NCBI RefSeq assembly: GCF_003337555.1
Contig: NZ_QPJK01000006.1
Location: forward strand, 434,001 to 498,000
DNA length: 64,000 bases
Origin: Pseudorhodoferax soli
Lineage (GTDB): Bacteria > Pseudomonadota > Gammaproteobacteria > Burkholderiales > Burkholderiaceae_C
Direction of reading: 5' to 3'
The notes under the pieces are model-generated. The model did no database searches, was not told where the DNA came from, and worked only from the letters and a program-made list of their open reading frames with translations. The translations under genes and the position numbers were made by a program. Numbering within the stretch: the first letter of the stretch is position 1; each line of letters starts with the position of its first letter. Positions 36,082 through 45,793 of the stretch are shown in pieces.

Positions 36082-36876
36082 ATGTCCGCCGTTCCTGCTT
36101 TCTCCCCACCTGCCGCAGCCAATGACGCTGGCGCGCCGCTGGCATCCGCGCTGGGAGCGCGCGTGGCCGAAGCGGTCTGGCGGGGCACGGAGCTGGAACA
36201 CCGCACCACCGCAGCACGCCCGACCGGGTGGGCCGCGCTGGACGCCGAGCTGCCAGGCGGCGGCTGGCCCGAGCAGTCCGTCGTGGAAATCCTGGCAGCA
36301 CAGCCGGCAGTGCTCGAGTGGCGGCTGCTGTCGCCGGCCTTGAAGACGGTCGTCCAGAACGGCGGCCAGGTCGTGGTCGTCGGGCCTCCACGCCAGCCGC
36401 ACCTGCCGGGCCTGCAGTACATGGGCCTGAGCGAGCGGCAGTTCGTCTGGGTGCAGGCAGACCAGCCTGCCGAGCGCCTATGGACCACGGAGCAGCTCAT
36501 CAAGTCCAAGGCGGCGGGCGCGGTCGTCGCATGGCTTCCCAAGGCGCGAGCGGAGCAGCTACGCCGGCTGCAGGTCTGCGCCCAAGGCTGCGAGAGCCTG
36601 GTCTTCCTATGCCGGCCTGAGGCGGCGCGCCACGAGTCCTCCGCCGCACCCTTGCGCGTCCATGCCTCGGCCGGACTCGACTGGACGCTGGACGTCCACA
36701 TCCTGAAGCGGCGTGGTCCTGCGCACGAGCGGACGCTTGCGCTGCCTTCGATACCGGGCGGGCTGGCGTCGGTGCTGACGCTACGTGCCCGCCGGCTCAC
36801 CCGCCCCGCCGCCGAGGTCTCCCATGCTGTGGGTAGCCCTGTTGACACGGTCCGACCCCGGCACGCCGCCGCCTGA
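36082..36876 (+). CDS. imuA: ImuA, RecA/SulA-like component of the SOS mutasome
   Basis: 264 aa. After about 40 residues comes the RecA-like region: TGWAALDAELPGGGWPEQSV, VVEILAAQPAVLEWRLLSPA, and VVVVGPPRQPHLPGLQYMGL. The Walker A loop is degenerate, as usual for ImuA. In other bacteria ImuA, ImuB and DnaE2 (ImuC) together perform error-prone translesion synthesis. It starts right after the LexA box. Its 3' end overlaps the ImuB start by about 53 bp. Confidence 0.9.
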   Translation: MSAVPAFSPPAAANDAGAPLASALGARVAEAVWRGTELEHRTTAARPTGWAALDAELPGGGWPEQSVVEILAAQPAVLEWRLLSPALKTVVQNGGQVVVVGPPRQPHLPGLQYMGLSERQFVWVQADQPAERLWTTEQLIKSKAAGAVVAWLPKARAEQLRRLQVCAQGCESLVFLCRPEAARHESSAAPLRVHASAGLDWTLDVHILKRRGPAHERTLALPSIPGGLASVLTLRARRLTRPAAEVSHAVGSPVDTVRPRHAAA

Positions 36877-38140
36877 TGACGACCAGCTGCGTGGCCTCTC
36901 GATGTACGCGCTGCAGTTCTCGCCGCGCACCGCCATCGTGGAGGACGCGGTCGTCGTCGAGGTCGAAGCGAGCACGCGGCTGTTCGGTGGGCGCCGCGCA
37001 CTGCGTGACCGCATCGTTGCGGAGGTGCCCGAGCTCGGGGTGGGCAACGTGGCCTGGGCGCCTACCAGCCTCGCGGCGGTGGCCTTCGCGCGGGCCGGCA
37101 GGGAGAACGGCATCCGCGGCCCCCTGACGCCGCTGCTCGACGCATTGCCGATGGACACGTTGGCCGCGGTGCGGCCGCACCTGACCACGCTGTCGCAGCT
37201 TGGCTGCAAGACGCTTGGCGATGTTCGAGCGCTGCCGCGTGGTGGCATCAGCCGGCGCTTCGACAAGCAGCTGCTCACCGCGCTCGACCAGGCCTATGGC
37301 TTGCGGCCTGAAGTCCATGAATGGGTGGAAGCGCCGCAGACGTTCAGGGCGCGGCTCGAACTGATGTCGCGGGTCGACACCGCACCGGCGCTGCTCTTTG
37401 GCGCGCGCAGGCTGCTCATGCAGCTGTGTGGCTGGCTTGCGGCGCGCCATGCCGGCACCACCGCCTTCGTGCTGCGCTGGATCCACGACGCCATGCGACC
37501 CCGGGGCTCAGATGCAGGCGGAGAGCTGACCATCCGCACGGCAGCGCCGATGCGCGATGTGGACCACCTGTGCCGGCTCCTCGTAGAGAACCTGGCCAAG
37601 GTGCAGCTCCAGGCGCCCGCAGGCGACCTGGAGCTGGAAGCGCTGGACGTGCACGCGCTGCAGGAGCACAGCAAGTCCTTGCTGCCCGACGTCGCCCAGA
37701 AGGGGGAATCCCTCACGCTGGTGCTCGAACGCATCGCAGCGCGCCTGGGGCCGGAGAAGGTGCTTCGACCGGTCGTTGTCGAGGACCATCGCCTGGAGTG
37801 GCAGACCCGCTGGCAGCCCGCCCCGCAGGCCCTGCCGCAGAAGCGAGCGCGCCGCAACCGTTTCCCACAGCCCAGCTTCATCCTCGCCAAGCCCCTGCGA
37901 TTGGCGATGCGGGGCGACAAGCCGATGTACCAGGGCGTGTTGCAGATGCTCACCGGTCCGCACCGGGTCGAAGGCGGCTGGTGGCACCGCGTGCGCGAAG
38001 GCGACGACAAGGAGTCAACCGCGGTGGTGGTGAGGGACTACTGGGTTGCGCAGAGCCCGCATTGCGGGGTCCTGTGGGTCTTCCACGAGCACCTCGGGCG
38101 TGACCAGACGGCCTGGTATCTGCATGGGGCCTTCGCATGA
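36824..38140 (+). CDS. imuB: ImuB, Y-family polymerase-like protein (non-catalytic)
   Basis: 438 aa from ATG 36824 (MLWVALLTRS). It has the Y-family palm/finger fold: SMYALQFSPRTAIVEDAVVV, EASTRLFGGRRALRDRIVAE, LDALPMDTLAAVRPHLTTLS, with a helix-hairpin-helix GCKTLGDVRALPRGGISRRF. The catalytic acidic pair of active DinB-type polymerases is not kept, so it works as a scaffold that ties DnaE2 to the clamp. A longer start (36785) lies inside imuA and is less likely. Its stop overlaps the dnaE2 start (ATGA). Confidence 0.9.
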   Translation: MLWVALLTRSDPGTPPPDDDQLRGLSMYALQFSPRTAIVEDAVVVEVEASTRLFGGRRALRDRIVAEVPELGVGNVAWAPTSLAAVAFARAGRENGIRGPLTPLLDALPMDTLAAVRPHLTTLSQLGCKTLGDVRALPRGGISRRFDKQLLTALDQAYGLRPEVHEWVEAPQTFRARLELMSRVDTAPALLFGARRLLMQLCGWLAARHAGTTAFVLRWIHDAMRPRGSDAGGELTIRTAAPMRDVDHLCRLLVENLAKVQLQAPAGDLELEALDVHALQEHSKSLLPDVAQKGESLTLVLERIAARLGPEKVLRPVVVEDHRLEWQTRWQPAPQALPQKRARRNRFPQPSFILAKPLRLAMRGDKPMYQGVLQMLTGPHRVEGGWWHRVREGDDKESTAVVVRDYWVAQSPHCGVLWVFHEHLGRDQTAWYLHGAFA

Positions 38141-41100
38141 GCGAGGACGGCCGTGCCGGCATCCCGCCCTACGCGGAGCTGCGCGCGCTGTCCAACTTCA
38201 GCTTCCTGAAGGGCGCCAGCTGGCCGGAGGAGCTGATCGAGCGCGCGAAGAAGTTGGGCTACAGCGCCATCGCCGTGTGCGATGAATGCTCCATGGCCGG
38301 TGCCGTGCGCGCGCACGTGGAGGGCAAGGACCAGGACCTGAAGGTCATCCACGGCAGCCAATTCAAGGTCACCTGCGACGCGCCGTTCACGCTCAACGTT
38401 CTCGCCTGCAACATCGAGGGTTACGGCAACCTGTGCCAGTTCATCACGGCCCTGCGGCGCACGGCCGAGAAGGGCACCTACCGCCTGGTGCTGGACGCCA
38501 TCGAGCCCACGGCGCTGGCCGACTGTGTGGTGCTGGTCTCGCCAGACCGTGAGTGCACGGACGCGCAACTCGAGACCATCGCGCGCTGGCTGCTGTCCAG
38601 CTTCACGGGCCGCTGCTGGCTGGCGGTCGAGATGCAGCAGGTGCTGGACGACGAGATGTGGCGTTACCGCATGGAGGAGGTCAGCGCGCTGACTGCCATT
38701 CCCCTCGTGGCCAGCGGCGACGTGCGCATGCATGTGCGCTCGCGCAAGCCACTGCATGACGTGATGACGGCCACGCGGGTGGGCCGCCCCCTGACGGAGT
38801 GCGGCCTGGACCTGGAACTCAACAGCGAGCAACACATGCGCAGCCGGGTGCAGCTGGCACAGCGCTTTCCGCAAGCGCTGATGGTGGAGACCTTGAACGT
38901 CGCCGCCCGCTGCACGTTCTCTCTGGACGAGCTGCGCTACCAGTACCCCGACGAAGTCGTGCCCGAGGGGCACACGCCCACGAGCTACCTGCGCCAGCTC
39001 ACCTACGAAGGCGCCGGCCGGCGTTGGCCCGAAGGCATCACGCCCAAGGTCCAGACGCAAATCGAGCACGAGCTCGCTCTCATCGCGGACCTGGGCTACG
39101 AGCACTACTTCCTGACCGTCGCTGACATCGTGCGCTTCGCGCAGTCGCAGGGCATCTTGTGTCAGGGTCGCGGAAGCGCGGCCAACAGCGTGGTCTGTTA
39201 CTGCATCGGGGTGACCGAGGTCGACCCGGCCCGCACGTCGGTGCTGTTCGAGCGCTTCATCTCCAAGGAGCGCAACGAGCCGCCCGACATCGATGTGGAC
39301 TTCGAGCACCAGCGGCGCGAGGAGGTCATCCAGTACCTGTACCGCAAGTACGGCCGCGACCGGGCTGCGCTGACTTCGGTGGTCATCAAGTACCGGGCCA
39401 AGTCCGCGTTCAAGGACGTGGGCAAGGCCCTGGGCATCGAGCTATCGCGCCTGGAGGCGCTGGCGTCCAACCTCGCGTGGTGGGACGGCGCCGACGAGAG
39501 GAGCCAGCGCGTGGCGGAAGCCGGCCTGGACATGCAGGAGCTCGTGGTCCAGCACCTAATGCAGCTGACCTCCCAGCTCATCGGCATGCCCCGCCACATG
39601 AGCCAGCACCCGGGGGGCTTCGTGCTGACCAAGGGGCCGCTCGAACGGCTGGTGCCGATTGAAAACGCGGCGATGGAAGACCGGACCATCGTGGAGTGGG
39701 ACAAGGACGACCTGGACGCCCTGGGCCTGCTCAAAGTGGATGTGCTGGCGTTGGGCATGCTGTCGGCCATCAGGCGGTCACTCGAATTCGTGAGCTTGCG
39801 CAAGGGCTATGCGTTCTCGATGCAGGACATCCCCGCGGAGGACGCAGCCACGTACGGGATGATTTGCAAGGCGGACACCGTCGGGGTGTTCCAAATCGAG
39901 AGCCGGGCGCAAATGTCCATGCTGCCGCGGCTCAAGCCGAAGTGCTTCTACGACCTGGTCATCGAGGTGGCCATCGTGCGGCCCGGGCCCATTCAGGGGC
40001 AGATGGTCCACCCGTACCTCAACAGGCGGCAAGGGAAAGAGCCGGTTTCATACCCGAGCGCGGCGCTGGAAGAAGCGCTGGGCCGCACGCTGGGCGTTCC
40101 CATCTTCCAGGAACAGGTGATGCAAGTGGCGATCCTTGCAGCGGGGTTCACGGCTGGGCAAGCGGATCAGCTGCGCCGCTCGATGGCGGCCTGGAAGCGC
40201 AAGGGCGGGCTGCAGCAGTACTACGACAAGATCGTCAACGGCATGACCGAACGCGGCTACGAAAAGGCGTTCGCCGAGCAAATCTTCGAGCAGATCAAGG
40301 GATTCTCGGAGTACGGATTCCCAGAGAGCCATGCCGCCAGCTTCGCGCTGCTGGTCTACGCAAGCTGCTGGCTCAAGCACCACCATCCCGCAGAGTTCCT
40401 GGCGGCGATGCTGAACTCGCAGCCCCTGGGCTTTTACTCGCCGTCGCAGCTCGTGCAGGACGCCCAACGCCACGGTGTGGAGGTCCGTGCGGTCGATGTC
40501 ATGTTCAGCGATTGGGATTGCACGCTGGAAGACCTGCCCGACCCGCCGGCGGTGCGGCTGGGATTGCGCTTGGTCAGCGGCCTGAAGGAGGCGTCGGCGC
40601 AACGCATCATGCAAGCGCGCACCCAAGCTCCGTTGGACGACCCTGAGGACCTGGCCAGGCGCGCTGGGCTGGAGCAGCACGAGATGCAGCTGCTTGCCGG
40701 TGCGGACGCGCTCAGGAGCCTGTCAGGACACCGGCGCCAGCAGGTGTGGCAAGCGTCGGCCCTGCGCCGGCCGCCCAAGCTGTTGCACGACGCTGTGGTC
40801 GACGAGGACTTCCTGGAGCTGCCGGCGGCGCCGGAAGGCGAGGAGGTCGTGCACGACTACCAAACCGTCGGCCTGACACTGCGCAGCCACCCGATGCTGT
40901 TGCTGCGACCCGTGCTGACCAAGCGCAGGTTGGCCAAGGCGAGCGACCTGGACCGGCTGCCGAATGGCCGCTGGGTGCGCTATGCCGGCATCGTCACGGT
41001 CCGCCAGCAGCCGGAGACGGCCAAGGGCACGGTGTTCATCTCGCTGGAGGACGAGACCGGCAACGTGCAGGTCATCGTGTGGCGATCATTGAAGGAGCAG

Positions 41101-41250
41101 CAACGGCCCGAGGTGCTGCGGGCGCGGCTGCTGGCCGTGTACGGGCAGTGGCAGCGGGAGGGGGAGGTCAAGAACCTCGTCGCCCACAAACTGGCGGACC
41201 TGACGCCGCTGCTCGGCAAGCTCGCGACGACGAGCAGGGATTTTCACTAG
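38137..41250 (+). CDS. dnaE2: Error-prone DNA polymerase DnaE2 (ImuC)
   Basis: 1037 aa, normal DnaE2 size. The N-terminal PHP domain starts YAELRALSNFSFLKGASWPE; the usual His of the first PHP motif is Arg here. The polymerase core has the catalytic Asp motif PPDIDVDFEHQRREEVIQYL and IGMPRHMSQHPGGFVLTKGP. The C-terminal OB-fold is GRWVRYAGIVTVRQQPETAK, then GTVFISLEDETGNVQVIVW. It performs the mutagenic DNA synthesis of the SOS mutasome. The start overlaps imuB by ATGA; the operon ends here. Confidence 0.95.
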   Translation: MSEDGRAGIPPYAELRALSNFSFLKGASWPEELIERAKKLGYSAIAVCDECSMAGAVRAHVEGKDQDLKVIHGSQFKVTCDAPFTLNVLACNIEGYGNLCQFITALRRTAEKGTYRLVLDAIEPTALADCVVLVSPDRECTDAQLETIARWLLSSFTGRCWLAVEMQQVLDDEMWRYRMEEVSALTAIPLVASGDVRMHVRSRKPLHDVMTATRVGRPLTECGLDLELNSEQHMRSRVQLAQRFPQALMVETLNVAARCTFSLDELRYQYPDEVVPEGHTPTSYLRQLTYEGAGRRWPEGITPKVQTQIEHELALIADLGYEHYFLTVADIVRFAQSQGILCQGRGSAANSVVCYCIGVTEVDPARTSVLFERFISKERNEPPDIDVDFEHQRREEVIQYLYRKYGRDRAALTSVVIKYRAKSAFKDVGKALGIELSRLEALASNLAWWDGADERSQRVAEAGLDMQELVVQHLMQLTSQLIGMPRHMSQHPGGFVLTKGPLERLVPIENAAMEDRTIVEWDKDDLDALGLLKVDVLALGMLSAIRRSLEFVSLRKGYAFSMQDIPAEDAATYGMICKADTVGVFQIESRAQMSMLPRLKPKCFYDLVIEVAIVRPGPIQGQMVHPYLNRRQGKEPVSYPSAALEEALGRTLGVPIFQEQVMQVAILAAGFTAGQADQLRRSMAAWKRKGGLQQYYDKIVNGMTERGYEKAFAEQIFEQIKGFSEYGFPESHAASFALLVYASCWLKHHHPAEFLAAMLNSQPLGFYSPSQLVQDAQRHGVEVRAVDVMFSDWDCTLEDLPDPPAVRLGLRLVSGLKEASAQRIMQARTQAPLDDPEDLARRAGLEQHEMQLLAGADALRSLSGHRRQQVWQASALRRPPKLLHDAVVDEDFLELPAAPEGEEVVHDYQTVGLTLRSHPMLLLRPVLTKRRLAKASDLDRLPNGRWVRYAGIVTVRQQPETAKGTVFISLEDETGNVQVIVWRSLKEQQRPEVLRARLLAVYGQWQREGEVKNLVAHKLADLTPLLGKLATTSRDFH

Positions 41251-41378
41251 GGTGGAGTCAATGGACGCAAGAGTGCTGAGCCGTACAGCATGGCGCCGCT
41301 TCGCAGCCGTCAGCAGGGCGAGGTCGGCGCCTGTGGCATTTGCTTGGCTACGCCTGTGTGCTCCAGCGGCCTGCTTTC

Positions 41379-43220
41379 TCACCCGGACCCTGCGGTCGTG
41401 CGTTCGGCAATGGCCGCGAACATCTCCAGCACGCAGTGCTGCGCATCCAGCGTCTGCCGCGAAAGCACGTGGGGTCGCGGCAGCGCATGGGTGTAGAAGT
41501 GCGCGCCTTCGGCCGGATACCCCAGCACCCAGATGTTCTTGCCGCTTTTGCCGCTGGCATCGATGGGATGCATCTGCCTGTCGATGTCGATGCCGCAAGG
41601 ATGGTAGTCACCGTTGCAGAACGACCGGATGATGCCGTGGTCCAGCAGGTTGTCGGTCAGGCTGGATGCGTCGGTGAGCGGCGAGTAGGCATCCAGGCGG
41701 GCGACCACCAGCACATCGGCCTCGACGCTGTGATCCCCCGAGGGGTAGGGTGCGTTGATCCGAAAGCGTGCCGTCCGGGTGTCGCCGACGATGCTGGCAC
41801 CAGGACCGCCAGCGATGTCGATCAGGCCTGCCCTGCGCAGCGCCAGATACTCTGCGTTGCGCTGCCGTGGCGGCCCGAACGAGACCCGGTTGGTCGCCGC
41901 GTTGAAGTCCTCCATGAAGAAGCGGTGTGAAGCCGGCGTCAGGCCTGCGTGTTCGACGGCCGCGCGCATCGCCTCGCGCGTGTCGCGCAACACGTCCGTG
42001 GCTGCCTTGATCGGGCTGGACAGGTTGCCCTTCTCGGCCTCGGCGAGGTCGCTTTCGATCAGGGCATGGACGAAGTCATGGAACTGCTGGAAGGAGCTGA
42101 AGCTGCGCTGCCTCAGCGGCCAGAGGATGGCATCGATGCCAAGGCGTTCGTCCTCCGTGGCCACGAAGTCGCCGGATGCGCAGAGCGATGGCTGCATGGC
42201 GTTGCGGTAGGCACAGGCCATCTCCGAGAGGACGAGCGGCAGCACGTCTGCCTGGAAGTCGATGCGTGCGTCTCCCGTGGCCGCAAGCCTGGCCTGTCGT
42301 TTGAGGTTGACGGCCTCGACAGTGAAGATCCTTGCCTGGTGGCGGCCGGTCAAGCCTTTCTGGTTGATGCCGCGAGCGGCGAACGGCAAGCTGTTGCGGG
42401 AGAAGAGCAGCATGCGAGGCTCACGGCCGGATGGCCGATAGCACAGGCGCCCCTGGTCGTGGGCGTACCTTCCGCCCCGACCAAGGGTGAGCGCTGAAAC
42501 GACGTCGTGGGACGTCAGGCCCAGCCCCTGGATGGCGACCGTGGCCCCGGGTTCGATGGCGTCCAGCGTCTCGATCGGATACGGGGATGGGACGTAGGCA
42601 AGGTGGTGATTGCGCTGGGCGTGATCGGCCACGAAACGGTCGAACGCACGGTCCTGCCCGTTGGGCCCCCGCCTGCCGTGCCCGGTGGTCAGGTACACGT
42701 AGGCCGCGGCCCGCGTGTGGCCATCGGGCGTGCAGACCTCGTAGGCGGAGGCCTTGGCGCGCAGGTCAATGACCCGTTGGCGGTGATGCGCCACCGTCAC
42801 ATGGTGTGGAAGCATGTCGACCACGCGCCGATAGGCCCACGCGAGGTACTCGCCCAGCATGGCGCGGGGCAGGTGGTCGCCCTGGGTGATGGGTTGGCCA
42901 CGCTCAGCAGCGTTGCGCAGAAAGCGATCGCCGTGGCGGCGGTAGCCAGCAGCATGGGCCCACTCGACGAGCGAGATGCCGCCATCGCCTCCGGCCAAGC
43001 TGGCCGGCGGGAAGATGGTGACCTGGGACGCCACCGTGTTGATCAGCAGATGCTCGGGTTGTTGGGCGCGATGGCATCCCTGTCCGGCATCGCCGTCGTC
43101 GTAGACGTCGATCTGCAGGCGGGTACCGCGAGGCAGGCGATGTGCGTGCTCCAGCACGCGCTCCAGGACCGTGAGGCCGCGCGGTCCGAGGCCGATGACG
43201 GCGACTCTTGTTGCATCCAT
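41379..43220 (-). CDS. FAD/NAD(P)-binding protein, large (613 aa), paired with a radical-SAM enzyme
   Basis: The N-terminus has the dinucleotide-binding VAVIGLGPRGLTVLERVLE (GxGPRG variant), the pattern of the FAD-NAD(P)-binding family PF13454. A second nucleotide-binding segment is VAIQGLGLTSHDVVSALTLG. The C-terminal region contains GKSGKNIWVLGYPAEGAHFY. Length about 610 aa matches this family, whose members are often in natural-product or amino-acid-modifying clusters. It probably oxidises a small molecule with flavin. It lies 69 bp downstream of the radical-SAM gene on the same strand, so the two products probably act in one pathway. Substrate unknown. Confidence 0.8.
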   Translation of the reverse strand: MDATRVAVIGLGPRGLTVLERVLEHAHRLPRGTRLQIDVYDDGDAGQGCHRAQQPEHLLINTVASQVTIFPPASLAGGDGGISLVEWAHAAGYRRHGDRFLRNAAERGQPITQGDHLPRAMLGEYLAWAYRRVVDMLPHHVTVAHHRQRVIDLRAKASAYEVCTPDGHTRAAAYVYLTTGHGRRGPNGQDRAFDRFVADHAQRNHHLAYVPSPYPIETLDAIEPGATVAIQGLGLTSHDVVSALTLGRGGRYAHDQGRLCYRPSGREPRMLLFSRNSLPFAARGINQKGLTGRHQARIFTVEAVNLKRQARLAATGDARIDFQADVLPLVLSEMACAYRNAMQPSLCASGDFVATEDERLGIDAILWPLRQRSFSSFQQFHDFVHALIESDLAEAEKGNLSSPIKAATDVLRDTREAMRAAVEHAGLTPASHRFFMEDFNAATNRVSFGPPRQRNAEYLALRRAGLIDIAGGPGASIVGDTRTARFRINAPYPSGDHSVEADVLVVARLDAYSPLTDASSLTDNLLDHGIIRSFCNGDYHPCGIDIDRQMHPIDASGKSGKNIWVLGYPAEGAHFYTHALPRPHVLSRQTLDAQHCVLEMFAAIAERTTAGSG

Positions 43221-43289
43221 GCTTGGCTCCTGTGTTGGGTGTCCGGCGTCGGTCGTGGCGCCGGCTTGGGTGATTGGTGGTGGCTGACG

Positions 43290-44681
43290 TCAGCAGGGAT
43301 GCCGATCGGCTGCGCTGGGGGGCTCCCGCGTGCTGCGGTGGAATGCGACGGGTTGGATGATGTCCGGCAGATCCGCTTGCAACCCCTGCTCGAAGAAGAA
43401 GCGCTCGCCGAAGGCGGGGCGCAGTTCATCCAGCCAGCTCGCGCGGGCGTCGAACTTGGCATAGAAGGGGCGGCGCACCCAGAGCGGGTTGCGTGCCTGC
43501 AGGAACTGCAGGGCGAAGAGCTTGTCGCCACCGAGTTCGACGATGCCATCGACCATCACCTTGCCCGGGAAGGCGCTCATGGATGGCCCGCGCACCGTGC
43601 GTGCAAGACCTGACACCGAGCGGTAGGCCTGCTGGAACACTTCGTAGGCCTTCACGAGAGGGAGCTTGAAGTAGCTGCTCGGCCCGGTATCCCGCTCGAC
43701 GAACATGTAGTAAGGCGTTGCACCGAGCCGCACGCCTGTGGTCCACAGCTCCGACCAGCATGCAGGGTCTTCGTTGACGTGGCGGATGAGTGGCGCCTGG
43801 ATGCGCACCGTTGCGCCGGTGGCGATGATGCGGCGAAGGGCTTGCTGCGCGATCGGCTGCTGCAACTCACGGGGATGGCTGTAGTGCGCCATCAGCGCCA
43901 GGTTGCGGCCGGCGGCGACGACGCGCTCGAACAGGCGCAGCAGTTCGTCGGCGTCCTTGTCCGTGACGAAACGCTGCGGCCAGTAGGCGACCGACTTGGT
44001 TCCGATGCGGATGCTCTGCACGTGGGCCAGGTCCGGAGCCAGTACCGGATCGAGGTACTCGGCCAGGGAGCGCGCGTTCATCACGAGCGGATCGCCGCCG
44101 GTGACCAGGAGGTCGGTGGTTTCGGTGTGGCGGCGCAGGTAGGCGCACAGCTCCTGCGACTCCTTGGCGTCAAACTTCAGTTCTTCCATGCCCACGAACT
44201 GCGGCCAGCGAAAGCAGAAGGTGCAGTAGGCGTGGCAGGTCTGGCCCGCACCGGGAAAGAACAGCACGGTTTCGCGGTACTTGTGCTGCAGCCCGCGCAG
44301 CGCCACGCCATCGAGCGTGGGAACGTTGTGGGTCATCTGGCCGGCCGGGTGCGGATTCATGCGCATCCGGATGTTGCGCACGAGCTGATCGATCTGCGCT
44401 TCGGGCGCACCATTGGAGACCAGGCGATGCAAGTCGAAGAACTCGCTGTCCGGCAGCATGTCCCTGTGGGGAAAGGTCAGCCGGTAGATCGGATCGTCCG
44501 GGATGCGGTCCCATTCGATCAGCTGGTCCAGCACGTAGGCGTTGACCCGGAAGGGCAGTACCCGCGCGACGATGTCGATGGCCTGCCTGTGCTCCAGGGA
44601 CAGGTGTTGCCATTGCGGTGCCTGTCGGATGGACAGACGCGTGTAGGGCTTGAACTTGGCGTTGGCCGGGGACTCTTGCAT
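43290..44681 (-). CDS. Radical-SAM protein of the lysine 2,3-aminomutase (KamA) family
   Basis: 463 aa from ATG 44681, chosen for AGGAG just upstream. The [4Fe-4S] cysteines are in CHAYCTFC (149, 153, 156), followed by FRWPQFVG. TDLLVTGGDPLVMNARSLAE and SIRIGTKSVAYWPQRFVTD are typical of the family. KamA itself has a Gly-rich loop with the PLP lysine near the end. Here the corresponding part reads GPSMSAFPGKVMVDGIVELG, so PLP use and the substrate cannot be assumed to be lysine. Candidate jobs are amino-acid 2,3-aminomutation or a related radical rearrangement. A LysR gene is divergent upstream. Confidence 0.85.
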   Translation of the reverse strand: MQESPANAKFKPYTRLSIRQAPQWQHLSLEHRQAIDIVARVLPFRVNAYVLDQLIEWDRIPDDPIYRLTFPHRDMLPDSEFFDLHRLVSNGAPEAQIDQLVRNIRMRMNPHPAGQMTHNVPTLDGVALRGLQHKYRETVLFFPGAGQTCHAYCTFCFRWPQFVGMEELKFDAKESQELCAYLRRHTETTDLLVTGGDPLVMNARSLAEYLDPVLAPDLAHVQSIRIGTKSVAYWPQRFVTDKDADELLRLFERVVAAGRNLALMAHYSHPRELQQPIAQQALRRIIATGATVRIQAPLIRHVNEDPACWSELWTTGVRLGATPYYMFVERDTGPSSYFKLPLVKAYEVFQQAYRSVSGLARTVRGPSMSAFPGKVMVDGIVELGGDKLFALQFLQARNPLWVRRPFYAKFDARASWLDELRPAFGERFFFEQGLQADLPDIIQPVAFHRSTREPPSAADRHPC

Positions 44682-44839
44682 GGCTGTTCTCCTGGGTTGG
44701 GCCGGTGGCATCGCGGTGCAGGCGACGGGGACGAGCGGCCCGCGGCAGGACGTCCTCAGCGCAGGAAAAATTTACGGAAGTGCGCGGCCCAGATAAAGCC
44801 GTAGCTGCTGATTTCAGAGATGGCGAACGCTTGTCGAAC

Positions 44840-45688
44840 ATGAGCCCTCAGCACCTGGACCTCGCCGCCGTGGAAGCTTTCGTGCTCGTCGCTGAGCTGC
44901 GCAGCTTCACCCGGGCTGCGGATGTTCTGGGCGTCACGCAAGCCGGCGTCAGCCAGCAGTTGCGCCGCCTGGAGGGCCAGCTGGGGCAGCGTCTGTTGGA
45001 CCGTACGCCGCGTCACGTGCGCCTGTCCGTTCAGGGAGAAGCGTTTCTGCCCCATGCGCGTGACCTGCTGGCCTCGCAGAAGACCGCTCTTGAGACCATC
45101 GACCGACCCGTTCGCGCCCTCAGCATCGCCATCAGCGAGCATGTGGTGGGCCCTGAGCTGCCTGCCGTGCTCGCCCGCATCAAGGCGCATGACCCAGGCC
45201 TGTTGTTGAAGGTGCACGTCGATGACGCCGCAAAGGTGCGTAGAGCCTTCGAGCGCGGCGAGTTCGATCTGGCCATCATTCGGCAGGGCGCGCGCCGGGA
45301 CGGTGACCTGCTGTTCGAAGACCCCTACGGGTGGTTCGCGAGCCCAGCAGGGAACTTCACCAATGTCGCGCTCCCCTTGATCACGGTGATGGAAGTCTGC
45401 GGTGTCGGCGCCGTTGCAAGGCGTTTGCTGCTGCGTTCGAAAGTGCCGTGGGTCGACGTTCTGTGGGCCAGCGGCGTGACCACGGCGATCTCTGCCGCGC
45501 AGTCCGGGATCGGTGTGGTCCCCATGGCGCGTCGGCTGGCCGCGGGCAGCTTGGTGGACGTTGGGCCAAGCCTGGGGCTGCCAGCGTTTCCTTCCGCAAA
45601 GGTGGTCATGCTGTCAAGGCATGGCGACGCACAAACGCGCTCGGTCCAGCGAATGCTGCGATCGGCGTTCAAGGCCTTCGTTGCGTGA
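44840..45688 (+). CDS. LysR-family transcriptional regulator
   Basis: 282 aa. The N-terminal winged helix FVLVAELRSFTRAADVLGVT, then QAGVSQQLRRLEGQLGQRLL is canonical, followed by a periplasmic-binding-like effector domain (SIAISEHVVGPELPAVLARI). It is divergent from the radical-SAM/FAD pair with 158 bp between the starts, the classic layout for a LysR activator and its target. The ATG at 44840 follows a loosely spaced purine stretch. Effector unknown. Confidence 0.88.
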   Translation: MSPQHLDLAAVEAFVLVAELRSFTRAADVLGVTQAGVSQQLRRLEGQLGQRLLDRTPRHVRLSVQGEAFLPHARDLLASQKTALETIDRPVRALSIAISEHVVGPELPAVLARIKAHDPGLLLKVHVDDAAKVRRAFERGEFDLAIIRQGARRDGDLLFEDPYGWFASPAGNFTNVALPLITVMEVCGVGAVARRLLLRSKVPWVDVLWASGVTTAISAAQSGIGVVPMARRLAAGSLVDVGPSLGLPAFPSAKVVMLSRHGDAQTRSVQRMLRSAFKAFVA

Positions 45689-45793
45689 GGAGAGATCCGT
45701 TTGGATGGAGGCGGCAGCCCGTGCAGGCGACGATTCGCGTGCCACTGCGCGCTGTTGCTGCTGCGCCCTCGCTTTCACCTCCAATGAGACAAT

